Of a stretch of DNA of 64,000 bases, positions 16,641-26,147 are shown in pieces (the stretch's first letter is position 1; every line of letters starts with the position of its first letter). The DNA is from JALZKA01 sp963734015 (GTDB lineage: Bacteria; Actinomycetota; Thermoleophilia; Solirubrobacterales; 70-9). The DNA lies in assembly GCA_963734015.1 (NCBI GenBank), contig CAVTFG010000017.1, positions 124,001 through 188,000 of the forward strand, given 5' to 3'. A model generated the notes under the pieces. The model did no database searches, had not been told where the DNA came from, and saw only the letters and a list, made by a program, of their open reading frames with translations. Position numbers and translations under genes: made by a program.

Positions 16641-17546
16641 ATGACCATCTCGAGAAACAGCCGGCTCAACAACGCCGGATCTCGGCTCCGTCCTGCGGAC
16701 TCCGCCTCGAAGGCCGTCCTGATCACCGGGTGCTCGTCCGGAATCGGGGACGAGACCGCGCGGCATCTGGCGGCCAGGGGCTGGACCGTCTACGCGACGG
16801 CCCGCCGTCCCGAGACGCTCGCCGACCTCGAGGCCGCCGGGTGCAAGACGCTCGCCTGCGACGTCACCGACGAGGCGTCGATGCGCGGGTGCGTGGACGC
16901 GGTCGTCGCCGTCGAAGGCGCCGTGGGGGTCCTCGTGAACAACGCCGGCTACAGCCAGTCGGGCGCGGTCGAGTCGGTCGACATGGACTCGATCCGCAGG
17001 CAGTTCGAGACCAACGTCTTCGGCCTGATCCGGATGTCGCAGCTGGTCCTGCCCGGGATGCGCGACCAGGGCTGGGGCCGGATCGTGAACATCAGCTCGA
17101 TGGGCGGCAGGCTGACCTTCCCTGGCGGCGGGATCTACCACGCGACGAAGCACGCGGTCGAGGCGATCTGCGATGCGATGCGCTTCGAGGTGGCGAGCTT
17201 CGGCGTGGACGTCGTGTGCGTCGAGCCCGGGCTCATCGTCACCGGCTTCGGCGACGCGGCCGCGAGGTCGCTGGAGGAAGGCGCATCCGGGGAGGGCCCG
17301 TACGGCGAGTTCAACGCGCGCGTCGGCGCGGCGACGGAGGCGGTCTACAAGGGGCCGATGCGCCGTCTGGGCGGCGGGCCGGAGACCGTCGCAAGGACGA
17401 TCGAGAAGGCGATCACCACTCGCCGGCCGCGGTCGCGGTACAAGGTCACGCCGTCGGCGAAGCTGGCGATCGCGCAGCGCCGTCTGCTCAGTGACAGGCT
17501 CTGGGATCGGGCGATGGCGGCCCAGTTCCCGCGGCCCGAGGCTTAA
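16641..17546 (+). CDS. Short-chain dehydrogenase/reductase (SDR)
   Basis: This 301-residue classical SDR has the cofactor motif TGCSSGIG (29-36), NNAGYSQ in the middle, NISSMGG with the catalytic Ser and YHATK with catalytic Tyr and Lys. An Arg after the second strand (TARRPE) suggests NADPH. The C-terminal tail is longer than the 250-residue core and resembles the retinol/17-beta-hydroxysteroid dehydrogenase-like group of actinobacteria, whose physiological substrates are mostly unknown. ATG 16641 carries a short non-conserved extension; a start closer to residue 20 is possible. Confidence 0.87.
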   Translation: MTISRNSRLNNAGSRLRPADSASKAVLITGCSSGIGDETARHLAARGWTVYATARRPETLADLEAAGCKTLACDVTDEASMRGCVDAVVAVEGAVGVLVNNAGYSQSGAVESVDMDSIRRQFETNVFGLIRMSQLVLPGMRDQGWGRIVNISSMGGRLTFPGGGIYHATKHAVEAICDAMRFEVASFGVDVVCVEPGLIVTGFGDAAARSLEEGASGEGPYGEFNARVGAATEAVYKGPMRRLGGGPETVARTIEKAITTRRPRSRYKVTPSAKLAIAQRRLLSDRLWDRAMAAQFPRPEA

Positions 17547-17604
17547 CCCAACGTCAACCCGTTCCAGACTGAAAAACCAACAGCGAGTGCTACAACTCCG
17601 CGTG

Positions 17605-17619
17605 CGGCGCTTTGCGCCG
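17605..17619 (+). terminator. Hairpin after SDR gene
   Basis: CGGCGC and GCGCCG pair around TTT, 58 bases after the SDR stop, and are followed at 17625-17640 by a T-rich stretch. It is a plausible intrinsic terminator. It separates the SDR from the peptide transporter operon that begins at 17698. Confidence 0.45.
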
Positions 17620-17697
17620 TCGCGCGATTTGTGATTTTCTGCGCGGGCAGTAGAAACCCCCGGGGCATCGGCCACCTACGGCCGGAGGAGGAGTTCA

Positions 17698-19428
17698 GTG
17701 AGAGAGAAGGCTTTTGGCCATCGGGCCAAGACGCGCCTGTTTGCGCTGATTGGCGCGATGGCGCTCGCCGGCGGGAGCGTCGGCCTCGCCGCATGCGGCG
17801 ACGATGACGACAGCGCCGACAGCGGCGGAGGGGCCGCGGTCGAAGGCGGCGAGATCACGATGGCGCAGACCTCGCAGCCCGACTTCATGGATCCGGCGCT
17901 GTCCTACACGGTCAACGGCTGGGAGCCGATGTGGATCGTCTACACGCCGCTCCTGACGTATGCGCACGAGGAAGGCCCAGGGGGCGCCGAGCTGATCCCG
18001 GGCCTCGCCGAGGATCTGCCGGAGGTCTCGTCCGACGGCAAGACCTACACGCTCACGCTGCGCGACGGGCTCGAGTATTCGGACGGAACCCCGGTGGTGG
18101 CTTCGGACTTCGAGCACACGATCAAGCGCGTGATCAACCTGGAGTCGGGCGGCTCGCCGTTCTACCTGGGAATCGTCGGCGCCGAGGACTACCTCGCCGC
18201 CAACGACCCCGAGGCCGACATCGAGGGCATCGAGACCGACGACAAGACCGGCGAGATCACGATCGAGCTGGTCGAGCCGGACGCGACGTTCTCGAACGTC
18301 CTGGCGATGAACTTCGCCGGCCTCGTTCCCGGCGACACGCCGTTCAAGAACCTCACCGAGGATCCGCCTCCGGGCGTCGGTCCGTACGAGATCACCGAGT
18401 CGGTGCCGAACCGTCAGTTCGTGATGGAGAAGGTCGACGGTTTCGCCGACCTCGGCATCGAGGGCATCCCGGCGGGTCACGTCGACAAGATGACCACGTC
18501 GATCATCAAGAACCAGACCCAGCAGGCCCAGGACGTTCTGAACAACGAACTGGACTACATGCAGGATCCGCCGCCGGCCGACTTCAAGCCGACGGTGCTG
18601 GAGCAGGTCGGTCCCGACGGGGCCGAGGAGCAGCGGTACGAGGAGTTCATCACGACCTCCACGTACTACTTCTTCATGCGGAACGACCTGCCCCCGTTCG
18701 ACGACCCGAAGGTCCGCGAGGCGGTCAACATCGGGCTCGACAAGCCGGCGCTGGCCCGCCTCTTCGGCGGCGAGCTCGAGCCCGGCTGTTCGTTCCTGCC
18801 GCCGGGCATGCCCGGCTACGACGAGGCGCTCGACACGACCGAGTGCCCGTGGGGCGATCCGAACTCCTCGGGTGACCAGGAGGCGGCGGCCCAGATGATC
18901 GAGGACGCCGGCGCCACCGGCGAGGAGGTTACGGTCTACGGGAACAACGACGACCCGACCGACAAGGTCACGGAGGCGTACGCCGAGCAGTTGAACGAGA
19001 TCGGCCTCGACGCCACGCCGGAGATCCTGGACGGCGGCGTCTACTTCCAGACCGTCGGCAACGACAAGACGAAGGCCCAGACCGGTTTCACGAACTGGTT
19101 CCAGGACTTCCCGCACCCGTTCAACTTCTTCTTCCTGGTTGACGGGGACACGATCCAGCCGACCAACAACCAGAACTACGGTTGGGTGGACGATCCGGAG
19201 ATCAACGACACGATCGACGAGCTGCTGCTCGAGCCGGACGTCAACGCGGTCGAGCAGGAGTGGGCGGACCTGAACCGCTACCTCGTGGAGTCCGCGGCGA
19301 TCGCGCCGTACGGGCACCGCAAGCTGGCGACGTTCTTCTCGGATCGCATGGATTTCGAGGCGGCCCAGTTCCACGCGGTGTACCAGAACGACTACACGAG
19401 CTTCCAGCTGACGGAAGGCTCGGAGTAG
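17698..19428 (+). CDS. ABC transporter substrate-binding lipoprotein, peptide type (SBP_bac_5)
   Basis: This 576-residue extracytoplasmic binding protein starts with a lipoprotein signal: basic start, hydrophobic helix 14-30 and lipobox LAAC with Cys33, then an acidic GDDDDSADS linker. The SBP_bac_5 domain follows, with PALSYTVNGWEPMWIVYTPL, the LRDGLEYSDGTPVVASD signature (about 121-137) and REAVNIGLDKPALARLFGG. It delivers oligopeptides or related solutes to the permeases encoded just downstream. GTG 17698 is preceded by GGAGGAGG. Because it is followed by a strong palindrome (19444-19469), it may be transcribed in excess over the permeases, as is usual for such operons. Confidence 0.92.
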   Translation: MREKAFGHRAKTRLFALIGAMALAGGSVGLAACGDDDDSADSGGGAAVEGGEITMAQTSQPDFMDPALSYTVNGWEPMWIVYTPLLTYAHEEGPGGAELIPGLAEDLPEVSSDGKTYTLTLRDGLEYSDGTPVVASDFEHTIKRVINLESGGSPFYLGIVGAEDYLAANDPEADIEGIETDDKTGEITIELVEPDATFSNVLAMNFAGLVPGDTPFKNLTEDPPPGVGPYEITESVPNRQFVMEKVDGFADLGIEGIPAGHVDKMTTSIIKNQTQQAQDVLNNELDYMQDPPPADFKPTVLEQVGPDGAEEQRYEEFITTSTYYFFMRNDLPPFDDPKVREAVNIGLDKPALARLFGGELEPGCSFLPPGMPGYDEALDTTECPWGDPNSSGDQEAAAQMIEDAGATGEEVTVYGNNDDPTDKVTEAYAEQLNEIGLDATPEILDGGVYFQTVGNDKTKAQTGFTNWFQDFPHPFNFFFLVDGDTIQPTNNQNYGWVDDPEINDTIDELLLEPDVNAVEQEWADLNRYLVESAAIAPYGHRKLATFFSDRMDFEAAQFHAVYQNDYTSFQLTEGSE

Positions 19429-19443
19429 ACAGGCCGAGAAACG

Positions 19444-19469
19444 GAGGGGGCGCCGCGCGGCGCCCCCTC
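19444..19469 (+). terminator. 26-bp perfect palindrome, intra-operon attenuating hairpin
   Basis: A perfect self-complementary sequence with 13-base arms (GAGGGGGCGCCGC and its complement) begins 15 bases after the stop of the binding protein gene, 54 bp ahead of the first permease start. A few Ts follow. It probably causes partial termination or protects the 3' end of the binding-protein message. Confidence 0.6.
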
Positions 19470-19523
19470 ACGTTTCGGCATTCGTGTTGATTGAAATTCC
19501 GTTAGCGGGATAATTGGAGACGG

Positions 19524-20579
19524 GTGGCAGCCAGAGACACAGCGGCAGCCGAGCCGGGCACCGACCTTACGATCGGCGTTCCCGACGAGCTGACCGCGGG
19601 TGAGAAGGACCGCCACGGAGCAAGCCCATGGCAGCTCGCCGGCCGTCGCCTCCGCCGCAACAAGACGGCGCTGGCGTTCGGGGCCCTGTTCCTCGTGCTC
19701 GTCGCCGTCTGTCTCGCGGCGCCGCTTTACGCGGACCACGTCGCGAACCGAACCCCGTTCGACCAACCCGCCTCCGACGAGACCGTCTCCAAGGGCGGCG
19801 AAGAGGTCCTGGTGGTCGGCCTCGACGGCGTCCCGATCGGGCCCACCTACAGGAGCGAGTACTTCCTGGGCGCGGACTCGAGCGGCCGCGACGTCGCGGT
19901 CCGGCTGCTCTACGGCGGGCGCAACTCGCTGCTGATCGGCGTCGCCGCGGCGCTCGGCACGATCTTCATCGGCGTGCTCCTCGGCGTCCTCGCGGGCTAC
20001 CTGCGCGGGTGGACCGACGGGGTGATCTCCCGAATACTCGACGTCATCTGGTCGTTCCCGGTGATCCTGCTCGGGATCGCGCTGGGCACGGCCCTTGCGT
20101 TAGGCGGGCTCAAACTCGGGCCGGTGACGATCGCCGGCGACTCATTGGCAATTCCGATCCTGATCATCGCGGTGGTCTACGTGCCGTACTTGGCCAGGCC
20201 GATCCGCGGCCAGGTCCTCTCGCTTCGTGAAAAGGAGTTCGTGGAGGCCGCGCGCGCCCAGGGCACGGGCTCGTTCCGGATCATGTTCAGCGAAATCCTG
20301 CCGAACATCGTCACGACGCTGATCGTGTTCTTCCCGCTCCTGATCGCCAACGCGATCCTGCTGGAAGCCGCGCTCTCGTTCCTCGGGGCGGGGGTTCGCC
20401 CGCCCGAGCCCTCCTGGGGCACGATGATCCAGGACGGCGTGGACCGGATCGTGACCGCGCCGATGCTCGCGGTCGTCCCCGGCGCGATGCTGGTGCTGAC
20501 CGTCCTCTCGCTCAACGTCTTCGGCGACGGCGTCCGTGACGCGCTCGACCCGCGCGCGAAGGTGAGGATCGACCACTAG
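19524..20579 (+). CDS. ABC transporter permease, DppC/OppC type
   Basis: This 351-residue inner-membrane permease has an N-terminal OppC_N region with the first membrane helix (about 50-72) and a periplasmic loop ending in YFLGADSSGRDVAVRLLYGG. The BPD_transp_1 domain follows, with the EAA loop EFVEAARAQGTGSFRIMFSEILPN (written here as the two pieces EFVEAARAQGTG and SFRIMFSEILPN), which docks on the ATPases. Five or six helices are predicted. GTG 19524 follows a G-rich site. In most dpp/opp operons the B-type permease comes first; here the C-type precedes it. Confidence 0.92.
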   Translation: MAARDTAAAEPGTDLTIGVPDELTAGEKDRHGASPWQLAGRRLRRNKTALAFGALFLVLVAVCLAAPLYADHVANRTPFDQPASDETVSKGGEEVLVVGLDGVPIGPTYRSEYFLGADSSGRDVAVRLLYGGRNSLLIGVAAALGTIFIGVLLGVLAGYLRGWTDGVISRILDVIWSFPVILLGIALGTALALGGLKLGPVTIAGDSLAIPILIIAVVYVPYLARPIRGQVLSLREKEFVEAARAQGTGSFRIMFSEILPNIVTTLIVFFPLLIANAILLEAALSFLGAGVRPPEPSWGTMIQDGVDRIVTAPMLAVVPGAMLVLTVLSLNVFGDGVRDALDPRAKVRIDH

Positions 20580-20599
20580 GGATGGAGGCTCTGCGCTAA

Positions 20600-21565
20600 A
20601 TGGCCCGGTTCGTCGTCCGCCGCCTGTTCTCGATGCTCGTCGTGTTGTTCGCGGTCTCGGTGCTGACGTTCCTGATCTTCAACGTGATCCCGAACGGCGA
20701 CCCGGCTGTCCGCATGGCGGGCAAGCAGCCCACCGAGTCCCAGATCGAGGCGATCCGCGAGGAGTGGGGCTTCGACGAGAACATCGTCGTCCAGTACGGA
20801 ACGACGATGGAGAAGCTGTTCACCGGCGACATGGTGAGCTACTTCACGCAGCTCGACGTCGTCGACGAGATCATCAAGGGGATCCCGCGAACGCTCTCGC
20901 TCGCTATCGGGGCGGCGATCATCTGGATGGCGTTCGGTGTGGGCCTGGGGCTGTTCACGGCGATGCGCGCGGGCAAGGTGTCGGACACCCTGTTAACGGT
21001 GCTCGCCCTGATCGGTATCTCCATGCCCGTGTTCTGGATCGGAGCGCTGATGAACCACTACCTCGGGTACGAGCTGGGCCTGTTCCCCAACGGCGGCTAC
21101 GTCGAGTTCTCCGAGAGCCCGGCGGACTGGGCCTACCACCTGATCCTTCCGTGGACGGCGCTCTCGATCCTCTTCATCGGCGTCTACTCGAGGGTGCTGC
21201 GCTCGAACGTCCTGGACACGATCAACGAGGACTACGTCCGCACCGCGCGGGCCAAGGGGCTCTCCGAGCGCCGCGTGCTGTTCAAGCACGTCCTTCGCAA
21301 CAGCCTGATCCCGGTCGTCACCCTCTGGGGCCTCGACTTCGCCGTGGTGATCGGCGGCGGCGCGATCCTCACCGAAACGGTCTTCAACCTGCAGGGTGTC
21401 GGGCAGTACGCGGCGGACGCGATCCTCCAGCTCGACGTCCCGCCGGTCCTGGCGGTGACCATGTTCGGCGCGTTCTTCGTGGTCGTCGTGAACGCCATCG
21501 TCGACATTGCCTACGCGGCGCTCGACCCGCGGATCAGGCTCGAAGCCGGCAGCAGCGCGGCATGA
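20600..21565 (+). CDS. ABC transporter permease, DppB/OppB type
   Basis: This 321-residue permease has the typical N-terminal start RFVVRRLFSMLVVLFAVSVL and FNVIPNGDPA, six membrane helices and the cytoplasmic EAA loop EDYVRTARAKGLSERRVLFK, followed by HVLRNSLIPVVT. It forms the heterodimeric channel with the DppC-type permease. ATG 20600 lies 20 bp after the preceding stop. Its stop overlaps the next ATPase start by four bases (ATGA), which marks translational coupling. Confidence 0.93.
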   Translation: MARFVVRRLFSMLVVLFAVSVLTFLIFNVIPNGDPAVRMAGKQPTESQIEAIREEWGFDENIVVQYGTTMEKLFTGDMVSYFTQLDVVDEIIKGIPRTLSLAIGAAIIWMAFGVGLGLFTAMRAGKVSDTLLTVLALIGISMPVFWIGALMNHYLGYELGLFPNGGYVEFSESPADWAYHLILPWTALSILFIGVYSRVLRSNVLDTINEDYVRTARAKGLSERRVLFKHVLRNSLIPVVTLWGLDFAVVIGGGAILTETVFNLQGVGQYAADAILQLDVPPVLAVTMFGAFFVVVVNAIVDIAYAALDPRIRLEAGSSAA

Positions 21566-22593
21566 CCGAGACCCCCCTGCTGACCGTGGAGGACCTGCGG
21601 GTCCGCTTCCAGACGGAGGAAGGCGTGGTCAAAGCCGTCGACGGGGTCTCGTTCGACGTCCGCCGGGGCGAGGTCCTCGCCGTGGTCGGCGAGTCCGGCT
21701 GCGGCAAGTCGGTCACCGCGATGAGCCTGATGGGCCTGACCCGCGGGCCGAACGCCGAGATCACCGGTCAGGCGATGCTCCACCAGACAGAGCTGATCGG
21801 CGCCACGGAGGACGAGCTGCGCAAGGTGCGCGGCAACGACATGGCGATGATCTTCCAGGACCCGATGAGCTCGCTGAACCCGGTCTACAAGGTCGGGGAT
21901 CAAATCGTCGAGCAGATCCAGGCACACCGCGACGTCTCCGACTCGGACGCGCACGATCAGGCGGTCGAGCTGCTCGAGGCGGTCGGCATCCCGGGCGCGG
22001 AGCAGCGCGCCGACTCGTTCCCACACGAGTTCTCGGGCGGGATGCGCCAGCGGGCCATGATCGCGATGGGGCTCTCGACGGAGCCCGAGCTGCTGATCGC
22101 CGACGAGCCGACCACCGCGCTGGACGTCACGATCCAGGCGCAGATCATGCGGGTCCTGCGCAAGCTCAACCAGGAGCGGGGACTGGCGACGATCCTGATC
22201 ACTCACGACCTGGGCGTGGTCGCCGACATCGCCGACCGCGTGCTGGTCATGTACGCGGGGGAGATCGTGGAATCGGGGACGCTCGAGCAGATCTTCTACG
22301 ACCCCCAGCACCCGTACACGTGGGGCCTCCTGGGCTCGATCATGCGCCTCGACCGGCCGCGCAGTGTCCGGCTCGCCCAGATCAAGGGGCAGCCGCCGTC
22401 GTTGATCGCGGCGCCCGAGGGCTGCAAGTTCCGGCCTCGGTGCCCGCACGCTTTCGACAAGTGCGCCCAGCACCCCGACCTCGCAGCGCGCGGCGGCGAC
22501 TCGAGCCACGTCGACCGGTGCTGGCTCGACGCCGAACGGAAGCGGACCGTGCGCACGATCGAGGGCGGCGACATCGGCCTGGAGGCGGCGTGA
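21562..22593 (+). CDS. ABC transporter ATP-binding protein, DppD/OppD type
   Basis: This 343-residue ATPase has Walker A GESGCGKS (43-50), the Q-loop IFQDPMSSLNP, signature EFSGGMRQR, Walker B LLIADEPTTALD and the switch His in ILITHDLGVV. The C-terminal oligopeptide/dipeptide extension carries the Cys set CKFRPRCPHAFDKC, which in this family can hold an iron-sulfur cluster. It forms a heterodimer with the DppF-type ATPase. ATG 21562 overlaps the permease stop, and its own stop overlaps the next GTG start. Confidence 0.93.
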   Translation: MTETPLLTVEDLRVRFQTEEGVVKAVDGVSFDVRRGEVLAVVGESGCGKSVTAMSLMGLTRGPNAEITGQAMLHQTELIGATEDELRKVRGNDMAMIFQDPMSSLNPVYKVGDQIVEQIQAHRDVSDSDAHDQAVELLEAVGIPGAEQRADSFPHEFSGGMRQRAMIAMGLSTEPELLIADEPTTALDVTIQAQIMRVLRKLNQERGLATILITHDLGVVADIADRVLVMYAGEIVESGTLEQIFYDPQHPYTWGLLGSIMRLDRPRSVRLAQIKGQPPSLIAAPEGCKFRPRCPHAFDKCAQHPDLAARGGDSSHVDRCWLDAERKRTVRTIEGGDIGLEAA

Positions 22594-23634
22594 GCGACGG
22601 CAACGGCGCACGACGCCGCTACCTGGAGGTCACCGATCTCGTCAAGCATTTCCCGATCAAGTCTGGAGTTCTGATCGACCGGCAGATCGGCGCGGTGCAG
22701 GCCGTGGACGGCGTCTCGTTCAACGTTGCGCCGGGCGAGACGCTTGGCCTGGTCGGCGAGTCCGGCTGCGGCAAGTCCACGCTGGCGCGCACGATCCTGC
22801 AGCTGCTGGAGCCGACCTCGGGCTCGGTGCGCTTCGAGGGTCAGGAGATCACCGGCATGGGCCGGCGCGAGCTGCGGCCGCTCCGCCGTCAGATGCAGAT
22901 GATCTTCCAGGACCCCTACGCCTCGCTCAACCCGCGCAAGCGCGTCGGGCAGATCGTGGGCAGCCCGCTCAAGCTGCACGGCCTGGCCGACGGCAAGCAG
23001 CTCCGCCTCCAGGTCGAGGAGCTGCTCGAACGCGTCGGCCTCGCGCCCGAGCACTACAACCGGTACCCGCACGAGTTCTCCGGCGGCCAGCGCCAGCGGA
23101 TCGGGATCGCCCGGGCCCTCGCCCTCCGCCCGAGGCTGATCATCGCCGACGAACCGGTCTCGGCGCTCGACGTCTCGATCCAGGCGCAGATCATCAACCT
23201 GCTGGAGGATCTCCAGGACGAGTTCCAGCTGACCTACATCTTCGTCGCGCACGACCTGGGCGTCGTCCGGCACGTCGCCGACCGCGTCGCGGTGATGTAC
23301 CTCGGCCGGATCGTCGAGCTGGGGCCGGCCGACGAGGTCTACGCGAACCCGGTCCACCCCTACACCGAGGCGCTGCTGTCGGCGGTGCCGATCCCCGATC
23401 CGAAGACGAACGCGGCCCGGACCGAGCACATCCTCGAGGGCGACGTGCCCTCCCCGGCCGACCCGCCCGCCGCCTGCCGCTTCCACACCCGCTGCCCCTA
23501 TGCGACCGAGGTCTGCTCCGAGGTGGATCCGCCGCTGGAAGAGCACCGGCGCCGCCAGTGGGCGGCATGCCACCATCCGCTCAACGTGGGCGGCGGCGCC
23601 CGCACGAGCGACCCCGGCCGGCTTGCACGCTTAG
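22590..23634 (+). CDS. ABC transporter ATP-binding protein, DppF/OppF type; stop codon missing from frame
   Basis: The second ATPase of the peptide transporter has Walker A GESGCGKS (56-63), IFQDPYASLNP, signature EFSGGQRQR, Walker B IIADEPVSALD, the His switch VAHDLGVV and C-terminal Cys motif CRFHTRCPYATEVC. GTG 22590 overlaps the DppD stop (GTGA). The family ends near AACHHPLN (about residue 332), yet this frame has no stop there and runs to 24116, across 440 bp of the next gene. Stops in the other two frames lie at 23632-23634 and 23663-23665. One indel near 23590-23630 would end the protein normally, so the end given is approximate. Confidence 0.85.
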
Positions 23635-23676
23635 CAGGCGGGCATTCCCAATTCACGGCGGATAAGGTCCGCGCGG

Positions 23677-24561
23677 ATGGCCGAGCGACAGTTCGAGGTC
23701 GAGGCGGAGGACGGGCGCAGGCTCGAGGGTCTCGTGGCAGGCGCGGACGAGGGTCCGGTGGTGCTGATGCATCACGGGACGCCCGGAAGCGGAACCCTCG
23801 TCTGGCCCCCGCACGAGGAGCTCGCGCGGCAGCGCGGGCTGCGCCTGGTCGAGTACTCGCGCCCCGGCGCCGGGGCATCGGATCGCCTCGAGGGGCGCAC
23901 GGTCGGCCAGTGCGCAGAGGACGCCGCCGCGATCGCAGATTCGATCGGCGCGGAGACGTTCTACACAGCAGGCGGATCCGGCGGCGGGCCGCACGCGCTG
24001 GCGTGCGCGGCTCTTCTGCCGGACCGGGTGATCGCGGCCGCGACGATCGCGGGAGTGGCGCCGGTGAATGCCGACGGGCTCGACTGGCTCGACGGGATGG
24101 GCGAGGAGAACCTTGAGGAGTTCGCGGCAGCCGAGGGCGGCCCCGAGGCGCTCGACGGGTTCATCGCCAAGTGGGCCGAGCAGCTTCGTGAGATCACCGC
24201 GGACCAGGTGCTCGAGTCGCTCGGCGATCTGGTCTCACCTCCGGATGCCGAGGTGCTCACCGGCCGCTACGCCGAGCACTCCGCCCAGGGCATGCGGGCC
24301 GCCATCGCCCACGGCTACTGGGGCTGGTTCGACGACGACCTCGCGTTCGTCCGCGATTGGGGCTTCGACCTGGACGCGATCGAGGTTCCGGTGACGACCT
24401 GGCAGGGTCGGCAGGATCGGTTCGTGCCGCTCGCCCACGGCGAGTGGCTGGCCGCGAACGTGCCCGGCGCGAAGGCCAGGCTGCTTGACGACCACGGCCA
24501 CCTGTCGCTGGCCGTCGCGCATTTCGACCTCATCCTGGACGACCTGACGGCGGCCGGTTAG
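23677..24561 (+). CDS. Alpha/beta-fold hydrolase
   Basis: This 294-residue hydrolase has the oxyanion HHGTPGSG, the nucleophile elbow GGSGGG with Ser101, an acid at WQGRQDRFVP and the catalytic His in DDHGHLSL. All triad residues are present. It resembles proline iminopeptidase-like or epoxide-hydrolase-like members, and the substrate is unknown. ATG 23677 comes 40-45 bp after the expected end of the DppF-type gene. If that placement is right, peptides imported by the transporter would be candidate substrates, but this rests only on context. Confidence 0.85.
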   Translation: MAERQFEVEAEDGRRLEGLVAGADEGPVVLMHHGTPGSGTLVWPPHEELARQRGLRLVEYSRPGAGASDRLEGRTVGQCAEDAAAIADSIGAETFYTAGGSGGGPHALACAALLPDRVIAAATIAGVAPVNADGLDWLDGMGEENLEEFAAAEGGPEALDGFIAKWAEQLREITADQVLESLGDLVSPPDAEVLTGRYAEHSAQGMRAAIAHGYWGWFDDDLAFVRDWGFDLDAIEVPVTTWQGRQDRFVPLAHGEWLAANVPGAKARLLDDHGHLSLAVAHFDLILDDLTAAG

Positions 24562-26147
24562 TCGACCACCAACCCGTGGCGCATGGTGTTCTCGCTGAGG
24601 ACGCGCGGCTCGGTGAACTGCAACAGGTAGCCCGGCCCGCCCGCCTTCTCGCCGATCCCGGACAGGCGGTTCCCGCCGAACGGCTGGCGGCCCACCATCG
24701 CCCCGGTGATGTGGCGGTTCACGTACAGATTCCCGACCGGGGTCCGGGTCGCGACGGCCGCCACGGTGTCCGGGTTGCGGGCGAACAGCCCGCCCGTCAG
24801 CGCGAACGGCAGCGCCTCGACTCGCTCGCACGCCTCCTCGACGCCGGTTACCCGCTCGATCGAGAGCAGCGGCCCGAACACCTCATCGCGGAGCAGGTCG
24901 GCGTCCGCGGGCAGGTCGGCAGCCAGCGCGGGCGGGCAGAACCACCCCTCCGCGGGCACCTCCCCGCCCACCGTCACGAGTCGCCCCTCCACGCCCGCCG
25001 CGTCGCGGTAGCGATTCACCCGCTCGGCGGCTTCGCGCTCGATCACGGGCGGCACGTCGGCGCCGAATCGCTCCGCCTGTCCGACCTCGAGCGTCGCGAT
25101 CGCGCCGGCCAGCCGCTCGGTGAGCTGGTCGGCAATCGCCTCGTGCGCCAGCACGCGGGAGCAGGCTGAGCACTTCTGACCCGCGTAGGCGAACGCCGAG
25201 CGAACCACGGCGGGCACGACCTCATCGAGGTCGGCGTCCGCGTCCACGATCACGCAGTTCTTCCCGCCCATCTCGGCGAGCACCCGCTTTACGTGGCCCT
25301 GCCCGGCGGGCGTCTCCGCCGCGGACCGGATGATCTCGAGCCCCACCGCCGACGAGCCGGTGAAGGCGATCATGTGGACGCCGGGGTGGCGGACCAGGGC
25401 GGCGCCCGCCTCGCCGTAGCCGGGCAGGAGCGCCAGCGCGTCGCTTGGGACACCGGCCTCGTGGAGGGCCTCCACCAGCCGCAGCGCGCAGCCCGGCGAC
25501 TGCTCCGCGGGCTTCAGCACGACCGCGTTGCCGGCCGCCAGGGCGGCAGCCGTCATCCCCGCCGGGATCGCGAGCGGGAAGTTCCACGGCGAGATCACCG
25601 CCACGACGCCCCGGCCGACATGGCGCATCGAGTTGCGCTCGCCCGCGACCTGGATCAGGTCCGGGCCGGGTTCGAGGGCCAGCGCTTCCCGGGCGTAGTA
25701 GGAGAGGAAGTCGATCGCCTCACAGACGTCGGCATCCGCCTCGGGCCAGGGCTTCGCGCATTCCCGGACCTCGAGGGCCGCGAGCTCCAGGCGGCGCTCG
25801 CGCAGCGAAGCGGCGGCCGCATCCAGGATCGCCGCGCGCTCGGCCGCCGGACGGCGACTCCACGCGCGACCGGCCTCAGTTGCGGCACCAACCGCGGCCG
25901 CAACCTCGGTCTCCCCCGCGGCGCCCGCCGTCGCGACGAGGCGGTCCGGGGCCCCAGGGTCGGTGGACTCGATGCCCTCCTCGGACCCGGCGTCGCCGCC
26001 GATCAAGACGGGAGCCCCCAGCGGCAGGGTGGCGTCGAGCGCCCGGAGGGCATCCGTCAACGACTCGCGTTGAGGGCTCCGGCGCAGCTCGAGGATCGGC
26101 TCGTTGCGAAACGGCGGCATTCCCGCGGGGCGAGAGGCGGAGGTCAC
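24558..26147 (-). CDS. pruA: Delta-1-pyrroline-5-carboxylate dehydrogenase
   Basis: This 529-residue aldehyde dehydrogenase of the P5CDH class oxidises glutamate semialdehyde to glutamate with NAD. Key parts are VISPWNFPLAIPAGM (cofactor and oxyanion Asn), KPAEQSP, FTGSSAVGLEI, catalytic Glu292 (LAEMGGKN), catalytic Cys326 (GQKCSACSR), DEVFGPLL and the C-terminal GGNRLSGIGEKAGGPGYL, typical of P5CDH and not of general aldehyde dehydrogenases. Its ATG overlaps the stop of the proline dehydrogenase gene by four bases, so the two proline catabolic steps are translationally coupled. The 3' end is convergent with the hydrolase gene, with a 4-bp overlap. Confidence 0.92.
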   Translation of the reverse strand: MTSASRPAGMPPFRNEPILELRRSPQRESLTDALRALDATLPLGAPVLIGGDAGSEEGIESTDPGAPDRLVATAGAAGETEVAAAVGAATEAGRAWSRRPAAERAAILDAAAASLRERRLELAALEVRECAKPWPEADADVCEAIDFLSYYAREALALEPGPDLIQVAGERNSMRHVGRGVVAVISPWNFPLAIPAGMTAAALAAGNAVVLKPAEQSPGCALRLVEALHEAGVPSDALALLPGYGEAGAALVRHPGVHMIAFTGSSAVGLEIIRSAAETPAGQGHVKRVLAEMGGKNCVIVDADADLDEVVPAVVRSAFAYAGQKCSACSRVLAHEAIADQLTERLAGAIATLEVGQAERFGADVPPVIEREAAERVNRYRDAAGVEGRLVTVGGEVPAEGWFCPPALAADLPADADLLRDEVFGPLLSIERVTGVEEACERVEALPFALTGGLFARNPDTVAAVATRTPVGNLYVNRHITGAMVGRQPFGGNRLSGIGEKAGGPGYLLQFTEPRVLSENTMRHGLVVD

